Shown here piece by piece: positions 22,837 through 29,305 of a DNA stretch of 29,305 bases (positions are counted from its first letter, which is position 1; every line of letters begins with the position of its first letter). Location of the stretch: assembly GCA_030616165.1 (NCBI GenBank), contig JAUWXV010000017.1, forward strand, positions 1 through 29,305, given 5' to 3'. The stretch comes from a bacterium. GTDB taxonomy: Bacteria; SM23-31; JAUVVT01. Below the pieces are notes generated by a model. It had not been told where the DNA came from, ran no database searches, and saw nothing but the letters and a program-made list of their open reading frames with translations. The position numbers and the translations under genes were made by a program.

Positions 22837-23175
22837 TTAACAAGAAATTTTATCCTTTGGAAGAGAAGGAGTCTTTATAAATATAATTTCAAATGCATTG
22901 TTTGTTTTATTAAAGATATTATGTTTTTCACTTGGTTCGATTCGAAAAGCGTCCCCGTTTTTTACCTGGTATGCATTATCATCGATTTCTATAATTAGTC
23001 CCTCTCCTTCGGGAAAATAAAATGTTTCTTCAACTTGATTATGATAATGTGCACCTAATGATTCTTCGGGCTTCAATTTTAAAACACCCCAGTCTATTTT
23101 GGGTCCTGTAAAGAAATATTTAGGACCAGTATCTCCTTTACGATATTCTTTCTCATTTTCATTTACTCTTTCCAT
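22837..23175 (-). CDS. Small single-domain cupin protein
   Basis: This 112-residue cupin has motif 1 as GAHYHNQVEETFYFPEGEG (metal ligands H43, H45 and E49/E50) and motif 2 around GDAFRIEPSEKHNI (H85). Such small cupins act as isomerases, epimerases or dioxygenases, or simply bind sugars; the fold alone does not say which. ATG 23175 is chosen because AGGAG (23182-23186) lies six bases before it; TTG 23178 directly upstream is less likely. It is the same strand as the alcohol dehydrogenase but 400 bases away with repeats between, so it is probably transcribed separately. Confidence 0.85.
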   Translation of the reverse strand: MERVNENEKEYRKGDTGPKYFFTGPKIDWGVLKLKPEESLGAHYHNQVEETFYFPEGEGLIIEIDDNAYQVKNGDAFRIEPSEKHNIFNKTNNAFEIIFIKTPSLPKDKISC

Positions 23176-23296
23176 CAAATTCTCCTTTTTTATCTATTTA
23201 TTCCGTAGATTTTTAAATATCAGTAAATAGGGTCTATTGAAAAAAGAAATTATTTATATTAAATCCCTTTTCGCATAAATTATCAATTCCAAATCC

Positions 23297-23356
23297 GTAG
23301 GGGCGGGCCTGTCCGCCTCTGGTGGGCTTGTCCGCCTCTGGTGGGTTTATCCGCCC
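23297..23356. repeat. GTAGGGGCGG-type element with 19-bp tandem units
   Basis: After GTAGGGGC come GGGCCTGTCCGCCTCTGGT (23305-23323), GGGCTTGTCCGCCTCTGGT (23324-23342) and a partial GGGTTTATCCGCCC (23343-23356). The GC-rich units stand out sharply in AT-rich surroundings and share their GTAGGGGCG opening with the element at 25942. There is no coding sequence here. Confidence 0.7.
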
Positions 23357-23494
23357 TTCTTGTTGAATAATTAATGAATACGGTCTAAAGCATAACAGCA
23401 CAATGAATTCGGGCTATTTTTTACTTTTATTTAATTTATTAGGGTTCCATAAAAATACTTTTTTAGAAATAATCAAAACATCATTAACACAAGA

Positions 23495-23537
23495 TGTCAT
23501 TACCCCGAGTACTCGGGAGACGAAGCGTGGCAATCTC
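23495..23537. repeat. Second copy of the TGTCATT...GGCAATCTC palindromic repeat
   Basis: TGTCATTACCCCGAGTACTCGGG followed by AGACGAAGCGTGGCAATCTC shares the CCCCGAGTACTCGGG core and the right arm with 21253-21303. It lies before the convergent end of the alcohol dehydrogenase gene. The rest of the 23176-23585 gap shows nothing else. Confidence 0.7.
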
Positions 23538-23585
23538 AACAATTAAATATATTAGTGATTTCAGAACTTGACAAATTTCTTTAAT

Positions 23586-24737
23586 TTATATTATTTTTTC
23601 TAATAAATTTTCTAATTCTTCTTCAGTAAAAGATTTTGGATTTGCCCGCATATTACTCTTTCCTGCATTCTTTATAACTTCAGGAATTAAATTTTTTTGA
23701 ATATTATATTCTTTTAGGTTTTCAGGAATCCCGAGTGCTTTACAGAGATTATAAATGTAATCTAATCCAGCATAAGCGGAAGATTTATCCGAATTGAAAT
23801 GCTTTTTTGTAATAGCAATTCCTATTTTAGCAAATTTTTCAATATCGTGTGGTAAGTTCTCTTTCATAATGATAGGCAGAAGTATAGCACAAACTTTACC
23901 ATGTGGTATAGAAAGCGCTCCTAAAGAGGATGATAGACCGTGAACCGCTCCGAGACCGGCATTTGCAAGTGCAAGTCCGCTTAAAAGACTCGCAAGAATC
24001 ATATCTTCTCTTGCCTTTATATCACCCCCGTCATTATATGCTCTAATCAATGATTTTCCTGCCAGTTCTATTCCATAGATTGACAGTGCCGAAGTAATTG
24101 GCTGTGCTTTTTTTGACACGTAGGCTTCAATCAACTGCGTTAAAGCATCCATCCCGCTGAAGGCTGTTTGTTCCCTTGAAAGATTGACTGTCAATTCAGG
24201 GTCAACAAGTGCTATATTCGGTATCAAATATGGGCTTCGCATACTTCTTTTGACATTTTTTTCTCTTGAATATATTACAGCGTTTTTAGTTACTTCGGCA
24301 CCAGTTCCGGCTGTTGTGGGAACAGCAATATACCGAAGAGAAGGTTTTGATATGGGGAGCCCCTTTCCTATACCCTCCATATAATCTGAAACCTTACCTT
24401 TATTTGTTAAAATTCCTGAAACTGCTTTTCCTGTATCTATAACACTACCTCCACCAATGCCAATTACCATATCAACCCTGTTTGTGATTCCAATTTCTGC
24501 AGCCTTATCCACGGTTTCGGTATCTGGTTCAGTAGATACACCTTCGTATAAGATATACTCTACATCATTATTTTTAAGTTCATATAACAGGAGTTCAAAT
24601 TTGTTTGTTGCTCTGAAAGATTTTTTACCAGGTATTATAAGTGCTTTTTTACCGAAGGCAGATGAGAGTTTCCCGATTTCCGAAAAAACACCTGAACCAA
24701 AAATGATTCTTCCTGCAGAATAAAATTCAAATCTCAT
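23586..24737 (-). CDS. Iron-type (group III) alcohol dehydrogenase
   Basis: This 383-residue NAD(P)-dependent dehydrogenase is of the FucO/1,3-propanediol dehydrogenase superfamily. It has the nucleotide-binding GIGGGSVIDTGKA (93-105) and TTAGTGAEVT (141-150). Of the four classical metal ligands, D197, H266 (AVHG) and H279 (PHG) are present. The first histidine (DALTH) is Gln201 in MDALTQLIEAY, so metal binding may differ. Likely substrates are short alcohols or aldehydes such as lactaldehyde, which would fit the neighbouring aldolase. It is divergent from the aldolase gene with about 435 bases between. Confidence 0.92.
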   Translation of the reverse strand: MRFEFYSAGRIIFGSGVFSEIGKLSSAFGKKALIIPGKKSFRATNKFELLLYELKNNDVEYILYEGVSTEPDTETVDKAAEIGITNRVDMVIGIGGGSVIDTGKAVSGILTNKGKVSDYMEGIGKGLPISKPSLRYIAVPTTAGTGAEVTKNAVIYSREKNVKRSMRSPYLIPNIALVDPELTVNLSREQTAFSGMDALTQLIEAYVSKKAQPITSALSIYGIELAGKSLIRAYNDGGDIKAREDMILASLLSGLALANAGLGAVHGLSSSLGALSIPHGKVCAILLPIIMKENLPHDIEKFAKIGIAITKKHFNSDKSSAYAGLDYIYNLCKALGIPENLKEYNIQKNLIPEVIKNAGKSNMRANPKSFTEEELENLLEKII

Positions 24738-25172
24738 ATTTTAAGTTTTTTATGACTTGCTTATAATCTGAATTATTTAAAACTATTTATATTTTAATAT
24801 CAGAACCTTTGAAAAAATGAAAATAATTTTAATTTTTTTACAAATGCTCCATTCACAAATTAAAATAAATGATTTTCCGAAAATTGCAATAATTAATTTA
24901 ACTTTAATATTTAATGGATTAAAATTATATTATTACTTGCAAATAAGACATTATTTATTTGCTAAAATAATTTGCAAATTTTTTTATTGAATTTATATTG
25001 AAAATTGATTATTGTAAACATTAGTAGACTTGAATATTTTTAAGCATAAGTCATTGATTGATAAAAATTATCTTCAAAGCGTAATCTAAATAGGTAAAAA
25101 TGGGAGAAAAATTAATTACAGAACTTTGGTAAACAATGAAGAATCATAATTAAAAATTAAACAGGGACATCT
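24738..25172. promoter_or_regulatory. Divergent promoter region with TTTGCAAA-type operator-like sites
   Basis: No gene is seen in this very AT-rich gap. GCAAATAA (24939-24946) and TTATTTGC (24955-24962) form a perfect inverted repeat with an 8-base spacer. Seven bases on is the 12-bp palindrome AATTTGCAAATT (24969-24980). Repeated ATTTGC/GCAAAT half-sites between two catabolic genes suggest operators of one regulator. Confidence 0.4.
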
Positions 25173-25937
25173 ATGAAAATAAATAAACTCAAAAAGAATC
25201 TACAATCTGGAAAAGTAGTTATCGGACCTTTTTTGAAATTAGCCGATCCAGCCATAGTCGAGATTGCTGGATTGGCTGGCTTTGATTTTGTAATCATTGA
25301 TACCGAACACGCTCCAATCTCCTTTGAAACTGCCCAAAATTTAATAAGGTCAGCAGAAATTGCAGGAATTACTCCTATTATCAGGGTCTCTGAGAACAGT
25401 CCGAGCCTTATTCTCCGTTCTCTTGATATAGGTGCCCAGGGAGTTCAGGTTCCTCAAATCTCTACAAAAGATGATGCAGTAAAAGCTGTAGAAGCAGCTA
25501 AATTTTTTCCTCAAGGCAGTCGGGGTGTTTGCAGATTTGTTCGTTCAGCAGGATATTCATCGAAAAATCAAAATGAATATTTTAAAATATCTAACCAGGA
25601 AACCATCGTTATTGTTCATATTGAAGGTGTGGAAGGTATTGATAATTTATCAGAAATCTTAACAGTAAAAGGTTTAGATATTATTTTTCTTGGTCCTTAT
25701 GACTTATCACAGTCTTGCGGAGTTCCTGGGCAGGTAAATCATCCAACCGTGATTGAAAAGATGGAAAAGTCTGTTAATCTTTCTAAAAAAATGAATGTTG
25801 CTGTTGGAACTTTCGTCGATAATATAGAAAGTGCCAAAAAATGGCTCGCTTTAGGCGTGCAGTATATCTCTTTTTCTGTGGATGTAGGAATATTTTTTAA
25901 TGCCTGCTCCAATATTGTAAAAGGTTTACGTGGTTGA
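25173..25937 (+). CDS. HpcH/HpaI-family class II aldolase
   Basis: This 254-residue metal-dependent aldolase cleaves 2-keto-3-deoxy sugar acids or 4-hydroxy-2-oxo acids to pyruvate and an aldehyde. Expected residues are visible: catalytic H46 in DTEHAP, R71 in IIRV, FPQGSRGV (111-119), E151 in HIEGVEG and D177 in GPYDLS for the metal. Length is typical and there is no signal peptide, so it acts in the cytoplasm. It is the first of three same-strand genes (aldolase, sulfatase, enolase-superfamily enzyme), though gaps of 235 and 109 bases leave room for separate promoters. Relatives include YfaU/RhmA (2-keto-3-deoxy-L-rhamnonate) and GarL; I cannot choose between them. Confidence 0.92.
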   Translation: MKINKLKKNLQSGKVVIGPFLKLADPAIVEIAGLAGFDFVIIDTEHAPISFETAQNLIRSAEIAGITPIIRVSENSPSLILRSLDIGAQGVQVPQISTKDDAVKAVEAAKFFPQGSRGVCRFVRSAGYSSKNQNEYFKISNQETIVIVHIEGVEGIDNLSEILTVKGLDIIFLGPYDLSQSCGVPGQVNHPTVIEKMEKSVNLSKKMNVAVGTFVDNIESAKKWLALGVQYISFSVDVGIFFNACSNIVKGLRG

Positions 25938-25941
25938 GACC

Positions 25942-25968
25942 GTAGGGGCGACCCGCCGGGTCGCCCTA
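25942..25968 (+). repeat. GTAGGGGCGACCC hairpin repeat (possible terminator)
   Basis: GGCGACCC (25947-25954) and GGGTCGCC (25958-25965) form a perfect 8-bp stem around GCC, five bases after the aldolase stop. There is no T-run, so termination is uncertain. The GTAGGGGCG opening is shared with 23297. Confidence 0.7.
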
Positions 25969-25994
25969 TCTAAGGTTTATTATTAGAAGACCCA

Positions 25995-26129
25995 TCAATG
26001 AATAATTTGATTAGTGAGGAGAATGGTAACTCCATCTTCAATTGTGTCATCGATGCTCGGTGCACTAAATCTTTCTCCTGAAATGGGTGAGGTAAAATAT
26101 AATTCTTGAAATAAAAATTTATCAGGATT
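25995..26129 (-). pseudogene. Possible decayed coding remnant (about 44 codons, no start)
   Basis: On the minus strand an open stretch reads ...ELYFTSPISGERFSAPSIDD and then TIEDGVTILLTNQIIH, stop. Base composition here is less AT-rich than true spacer and the peptide looks protein-like. It has no start codon and is cut by an upstream TAG. I do not recognise it; it may be a tail of a lost gene or chance. Confidence 0.25.
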
Positions 26130-26172
26130 CTAATTTTAAATATTAATGAAAACGTGAATAAATGAGGCAGTT

Positions 26173-27657
26173 ATGAAAAACAATAAATATCCGAATCGCA
26201 GAGAATTTTTAAAGACAACCGGCAATGTTATAAGTGGTGCTGTATTATTTTCGTCAGCACCTTTTGTATTGAGAGGGGGGATGTCGAACAGGATGCCCAA
26301 TGTTGTTTTTATCATAACAGATCAGATGCGCGGGGATGCTTTAAGTTGTTTGGGTAGTCAAAATGCTCGCACTCCAAACCTTGACAATATGGCTGAAGAG
26401 GGAGTTATTTTTGAGAATGGGTTTTCTAACAATCCAATCTGCGTGCCGTCAAGAATATCGATGTTCACCGGTCTTTATCCTAACCAGCACGGAGCGTTAA
26501 ATAATCGGGGACCTCTTTTAAATTCTCTCGGAAATACACTTTTTCATTTGCTCCGAAAGAAGGGATATAGAATTGGATTTATTGGTAAAAACCACATGAT
26601 TCAGCCATCTTTGCTAAAAAAATCTCTTGACACCTGCATAATTCGGGGTCGCGAACCATTCAGGGCTTATTCAGAATATGTTCCTCCGTTCTGGCACTGT
26701 GATACATACTGGTCAAGCGAGAAATGCTACACCGCCCTTAACACAAATGATGCAGTACAATTTATCAATAATAAGAATTCAGATAAACCTTTCTTTTTAG
26801 GGATAAGTTATTTTGACCCTCATCCTCCATATATGGCACCATCTGAATATACAAGCAGGTTTTCATCAAAGGATATGGTTTTGCCTGAGTATATTCCCGC
26901 ATCAGATTTGAGTACGAAACTTGATGAATTTTTCAGAGCAATGAAATTTGACCAAATCAACGACTCTGACTTAATAGAGACTTTTCGGTATTATTATGCA
27001 TCAATTTCATATATTGACGATATGGTTGGGAGAGTGATTGATGTTTTGAAGAGAAAAGGAATACTTGATAATACTATAGTGATATTTACTTCTGACCATG
27101 GTGATTTTATGGGTGAACATCGGATGGTCAGGAAGGGGATGTGTCATTATGATGCCCTTTTACACGTTCCAAATATTTGGTATGCTCCTGGGTTTATAGA
27201 GAATCGTTTCAGAGTAAAAAATCTGGCACAATCTGTAGATTTTCTGCCGACAATTGCTGATTTTTTAGGTGTAAATCTTTCAGGCTCTCTCCCTGGACGT
27301 TCATTAAAACCTTTTCTTCAGGGTGATAAAAGGCTAAATGAGGAACATAGTCTCTTTGCCGCAGGAATGTTTGGTGAGATATTTAGCTATTTATTAGGAG
27401 AGGGTAAAATGCCTGAAAATCATAAGGATATTCCTTTGCACACACGTGTCTTGAGGAACCTGCACAATGGTTTAGGTAAAAAAACCGCAATGATTAGAAC
27501 AATAAAATGGAAATTTATAAAAACTGAGGGATATCCAGACGAACTTTATAAAATGGATGGAGGTTGGATTGAAAGAGAAAATCTTGCCAGAAAACCCGAA
27601 TATGCTAATTTGATTTCATCGCTTAAGAGAAAGATTGAACAGATATGGACTATGTGA
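26173..27657 (+). CDS. Tat-type sulfatase (formylglycine-dependent)
   Basis: This 494-residue sulfatase of the alkaline-phosphatase superfamily removes sulfate esters, typically from sulfated sugars. The maturation motif CVPSR (C90-R94) is the site converted to formylglycine. Other active-site landmarks are DQMRGD (50-55, metal), GKNH (138-141), DPHPPY and TSDHGD (metal) followed by the VRKG lysine. The N-terminus carries a twin-arginine-like NRREFLKTTG then a hydrophobic stretch, so it is exported. No sulfatase-maturing enzyme is in the window; an anaerobe would need the radical-SAM type elsewhere. GAGG lies before ATG 26173. The natural substrate is unknown. Confidence 0.93.
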   Translation: MKNNKYPNRREFLKTTGNVISGAVLFSSAPFVLRGGMSNRMPNVVFIITDQMRGDALSCLGSQNARTPNLDNMAEEGVIFENGFSNNPICVPSRISMFTGLYPNQHGALNNRGPLLNSLGNTLFHLLRKKGYRIGFIGKNHMIQPSLLKKSLDTCIIRGREPFRAYSEYVPPFWHCDTYWSSEKCYTALNTNDAVQFINNKNSDKPFFLGISYFDPHPPYMAPSEYTSRFSSKDMVLPEYIPASDLSTKLDEFFRAMKFDQINDSDLIETFRYYYASISYIDDMVGRVIDVLKRKGILDNTIVIFTSDHGDFMGEHRMVRKGMCHYDALLHVPNIWYAPGFIENRFRVKNLAQSVDFLPTIADFLGVNLSGSLPGRSLKPFLQGDKRLNEEHSLFAAGMFGEIFSYLLGEGKMPENHKDIPLHTRVLRNLHNGLGKKTAMIRTIKWKFIKTEGYPDELYKMDGGWIERENLARKPEYANLISSLKRKIEQIWTM

Positions 27658-27689
27658 AATTACCATAATTCAGCGAAAGATGTATTTAA

Positions 27690-27708
27690 ATGAAATTAAA
27701 AATTTCAT
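27690..27708 (+). repeat. Perfect inverted repeat ATGAAATT-aaa-AATTTCAT
   Basis: Eight base pairs around three A, 33 bases after the sulfatase stop. It is AT-rich with no clean T-run, so it may be a weak terminator or operator for the next gene. Confidence 0.35.
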
Positions 27709-27766
27709 ATTATTCAATTATATTAATTCTTAAATCTTTCATAACCTAAAAAAAAGGGGAAAAAAT

Positions 27767-28999
27767 ATGGATAAAATTAATAAGGAAAATAATAGAAAAA
27801 TAAGCAGAAGGAAGTTTTTTTATCTGGGAGGAGCAGGAATAATTTTATCAGCGTTATTCAATAAAAATTCAATTATGGGTAATATACAATCACCCTCCGA
27901 TTTTACCGACATTAAAATAACAGCAGTTGAACCGTGGATATTAAAAGCAGGTTCTCTTTTTATTCTTGTTAGGACGAATGCTGGTATTACTGGTATCGGG
28001 GAATGCAGCCCGATGAATATAAGGGTAAACGCAGGAATGATTGAAAATGCCATTGCACCGAGAATAATCGGGAAAAATCCTCTTGATATTAATATACTCT
28101 GGGAAAGTATGTACTTTGGCACATATAAACTCGGCACGATGGGCAGTCAGCCTGAATCAATTGCAGGAATTGATATTGCCCTGTGGGATATCCTCGGAAA
28201 AATAGTTAATCTTCCATTATACAAACTCCTTGGCGGAAGAAGGAGAGAAAAGATAAGGATGTATTCAAGCATAGGCAATGGCTCAAGGAGAACTGTCGAT
28301 GAAATGGTTCGACTGGCAGTTGATTCTGTCGAAAAAGGTTTTACTGCTTTGAAAATCAGGATGGACTGGGGGAATAATAGGGTCGATGTTAATCCTGAAC
28401 ATGACTGGAAAATTATCAGCCAGGTCCGTAAAACTGTTGGCGACAATATCGAACTTGGTTTTGATGCGAATAATGGTTTTTCGGTATCAACAGCCATAGG
28501 AATGGGAAAGCGAATGTATGAAGAACTGGGAATAATCCACTATGAGGAACCAATTGCACAATATGATTACGAAGGAATTGCACAGGTCGTAGAAGCGGTG
28601 GATGTTCCAATTGCCGCAGGAGAACATGAATATACACGATGGCAGTTCAGAGACCTCATAAATATAGCAAAGGTTGATATCCTTCAGCCCGATTTGGTTA
28701 AATGTGCAGGAGTTACAGAGGCAGTTAAAATCGCTGCTTTAGCATCTGCTCATAATAAAATCCTTGTCCCGCATCAGACTCAGCCGACTATAGGAAATGC
28801 TGTTAATCTCCATTTTATATCCTGTTTTGCTAAAGCAGAAGTAGCACAGGAATTCAATAAATCAGATAAAAAAACAGGAACACTGAATAGGGTTTTCAAA
28901 AATCCTCTTGTCTTTGATAATGGATATTTTTCTGTTCCAGAGGGAGCAGGAATTGGTCTTGAACTTGATGAAAATGAATTGAAAAAAATTAGAATTTAA
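27767..28999 (+). CDS. Enolase-superfamily (mandelate racemase-like) sugar-acid dehydratase, Tat signal
   Basis: This 410-residue protein has the muconate/mandelate racemase N-terminal cap and a barrel domain. Likely catalytic and metal residues are K196 (ALKIR), D233 (GFDANNGF), E260 (YEEP), E286 (GEHE), D309 (QPDL) and H336 (PHQ). This set suits an acid-sugar dehydratase of the galactonate/rhamnonate type, giving a 2-keto-3-deoxy acid for the nearby aldolase. The N-terminus has a twin-arginine motif, SRRKFFYLGG (13-22), with a hydrophobic stretch after it, which is unusual for a dehydratase and predicts export. AGGGG precedes ATG 27767. The precise substrate cannot be told. Confidence 0.9.
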   Translation: MDKINKENNRKISRRKFFYLGGAGIILSALFNKNSIMGNIQSPSDFTDIKITAVEPWILKAGSLFILVRTNAGITGIGECSPMNIRVNAGMIENAIAPRIIGKNPLDINILWESMYFGTYKLGTMGSQPESIAGIDIALWDILGKIVNLPLYKLLGGRRREKIRMYSSIGNGSRRTVDEMVRLAVDSVEKGFTALKIRMDWGNNRVDVNPEHDWKIISQVRKTVGDNIELGFDANNGFSVSTAIGMGKRMYEELGIIHYEEPIAQYDYEGIAQVVEAVDVPIAAGEHEYTRWQFRDLINIAKVDILQPDLVKCAGVTEAVKIAALASAHNKILVPHQTQPTIGNAVNLHFISCFAKAEVAQEFNKSDKKTGTLNRVFKNPLVFDNGYFSVPEGAGIGLELDENELKKIRI

Positions 29000-29035
29000 C
29001 TTGACCTATTCATAAGGTTTTAGAGTACAATAATT

Positions 29036-29120
29036 TGTCATTTCGACCGGAGTCCCTCCGCCGACAGCGGGGGGACGGAGTGGAGAAATCTCGTCCCGAC
29101 GGTTCGGGATCGACATGACA
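29036..29120. repeat. Compound palindromic repeat with terminal TGTCAT inverted repeats
   Basis: The ends TGTCATTTCGA and TCGACATGACA are inverted copies (10 of 11 match). Inside are stems GTCCCTCCGC-cgaca-GCGGGGGGAC (29052-29076) and TCCCGA-cggt-TCGGGA. GC-rich in AT-rich spacer, it may also slow transcription after the enolase-superfamily gene. The remaining bases to 29305 are AT-rich with no gene visible. Confidence 0.7.
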
Positions 29121-29305
29121 TAATAGTGTTTCTTTCGCTCAAGACAAATTAAGAGATACTTTAACTAATGCCATGTTAAATAACATATGTTCTTTTTTGT
29201 AATTTTTACAAAAAAATTTGACTGGAGTTAAGCATTTTTTTAATGAGAAAATAAAAAAAGTTCCTTAATTTTTATATTTGTATAATTTTCAAAAATATGT
29301 TAACG

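Noticed and set aside
23305-23356. Tandem 19-base repeats as a CRISPR array
   Set aside because: Units abut with no unique spacers, there are fewer than three full copies, and no cas genes are present.

Overview
The window comes from an AT-rich, strictly anaerobic bacterium. It encodes an [FeFe]-hydrogenase maturase, 2-oxoacid:ferredoxin oxidoreductases and heterodisulfide-reductase-type electron-transfer proteins. Bacterial rather than archaeal origin is supported by Shine-Dalgarno starts, sigma70-like promoters, twin-arginine signal peptides, and a selenocysteine UGA followed directly by a SECIS-type hairpin inside the reading frame (archaeal SECIS elements normally lie in untranslated regions). 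I cannot name the phylum. The dense short intergenic palindromes resemble those of uncultivated anaerobic lineages, but that is only an impression.

Layout. (1) 1-1724, minus strand: a two-component H2/redox-sensing system. A receiver-domain regulator runs off the left edge. Its sensor kinase appears to have lost the central hydrogenase-like domain and to be frameshifted. (2) 2041-3432: hydG, divergent from the sensor. (3) 3636-14613, extended by a GNAT gene to 15406: a tightly packed operon. It encodes a delta ferredoxin, two alpha/beta pairs of a 2-oxoacid:ferredoxin oxidoreductase, one gamma subunit, a GltD-like FAD/NAD(P) iron-sulfur oxidoreductase, an MvhD-like protein, a fused HdrC-HdrB protein, and a selenocysteine-containing HdrA fused to a second MvhD domain. 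(4) 15505-19398: a three-subunit molybdenum hydroxylase with a Tat signal on the small subunit. (5) 19852-24737: an unrecognised single-pass membrane protein, an M20 amidohydrolase, a cupin and an iron-dependent alcohol dehydrogenase. (6) 25173-28999: an HpaI-type aldolase, a Tat-type sulfatase and a Tat-type enolase-superfamily enzyme.

How it may work. The large operon reads as one electron-transfer machine. A 2-oxoacid is oxidised at the TPP site, electrons enter ferredoxin-type clusters, and flavins in the GltD-like protein and HdrA split or merge electrons between ferredoxin, NAD(P)H and a CCG-domain (HdrB/D-type) acceptor. The most striking detail is complementary decay of the duplicated pairs. 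The first alpha has lost the YPITP threonine while the first beta is intact. The second alpha is intact while the second beta has lost its TPP motif and all four predicted cluster cysteines. This suggests an obligate asymmetric complex with one real and one dead active site.

The right-hand genes fit breakdown of sulfated sugar acids: desulfation, dehydration, retro-aldol cleavage, then aldehyde reduction or oxidation, with the resulting 2-oxoacid possibly feeding the oxidoreductase. That link is inference. No tRNA, rRNA, CRISPR array, transposase or phage gene was seen.
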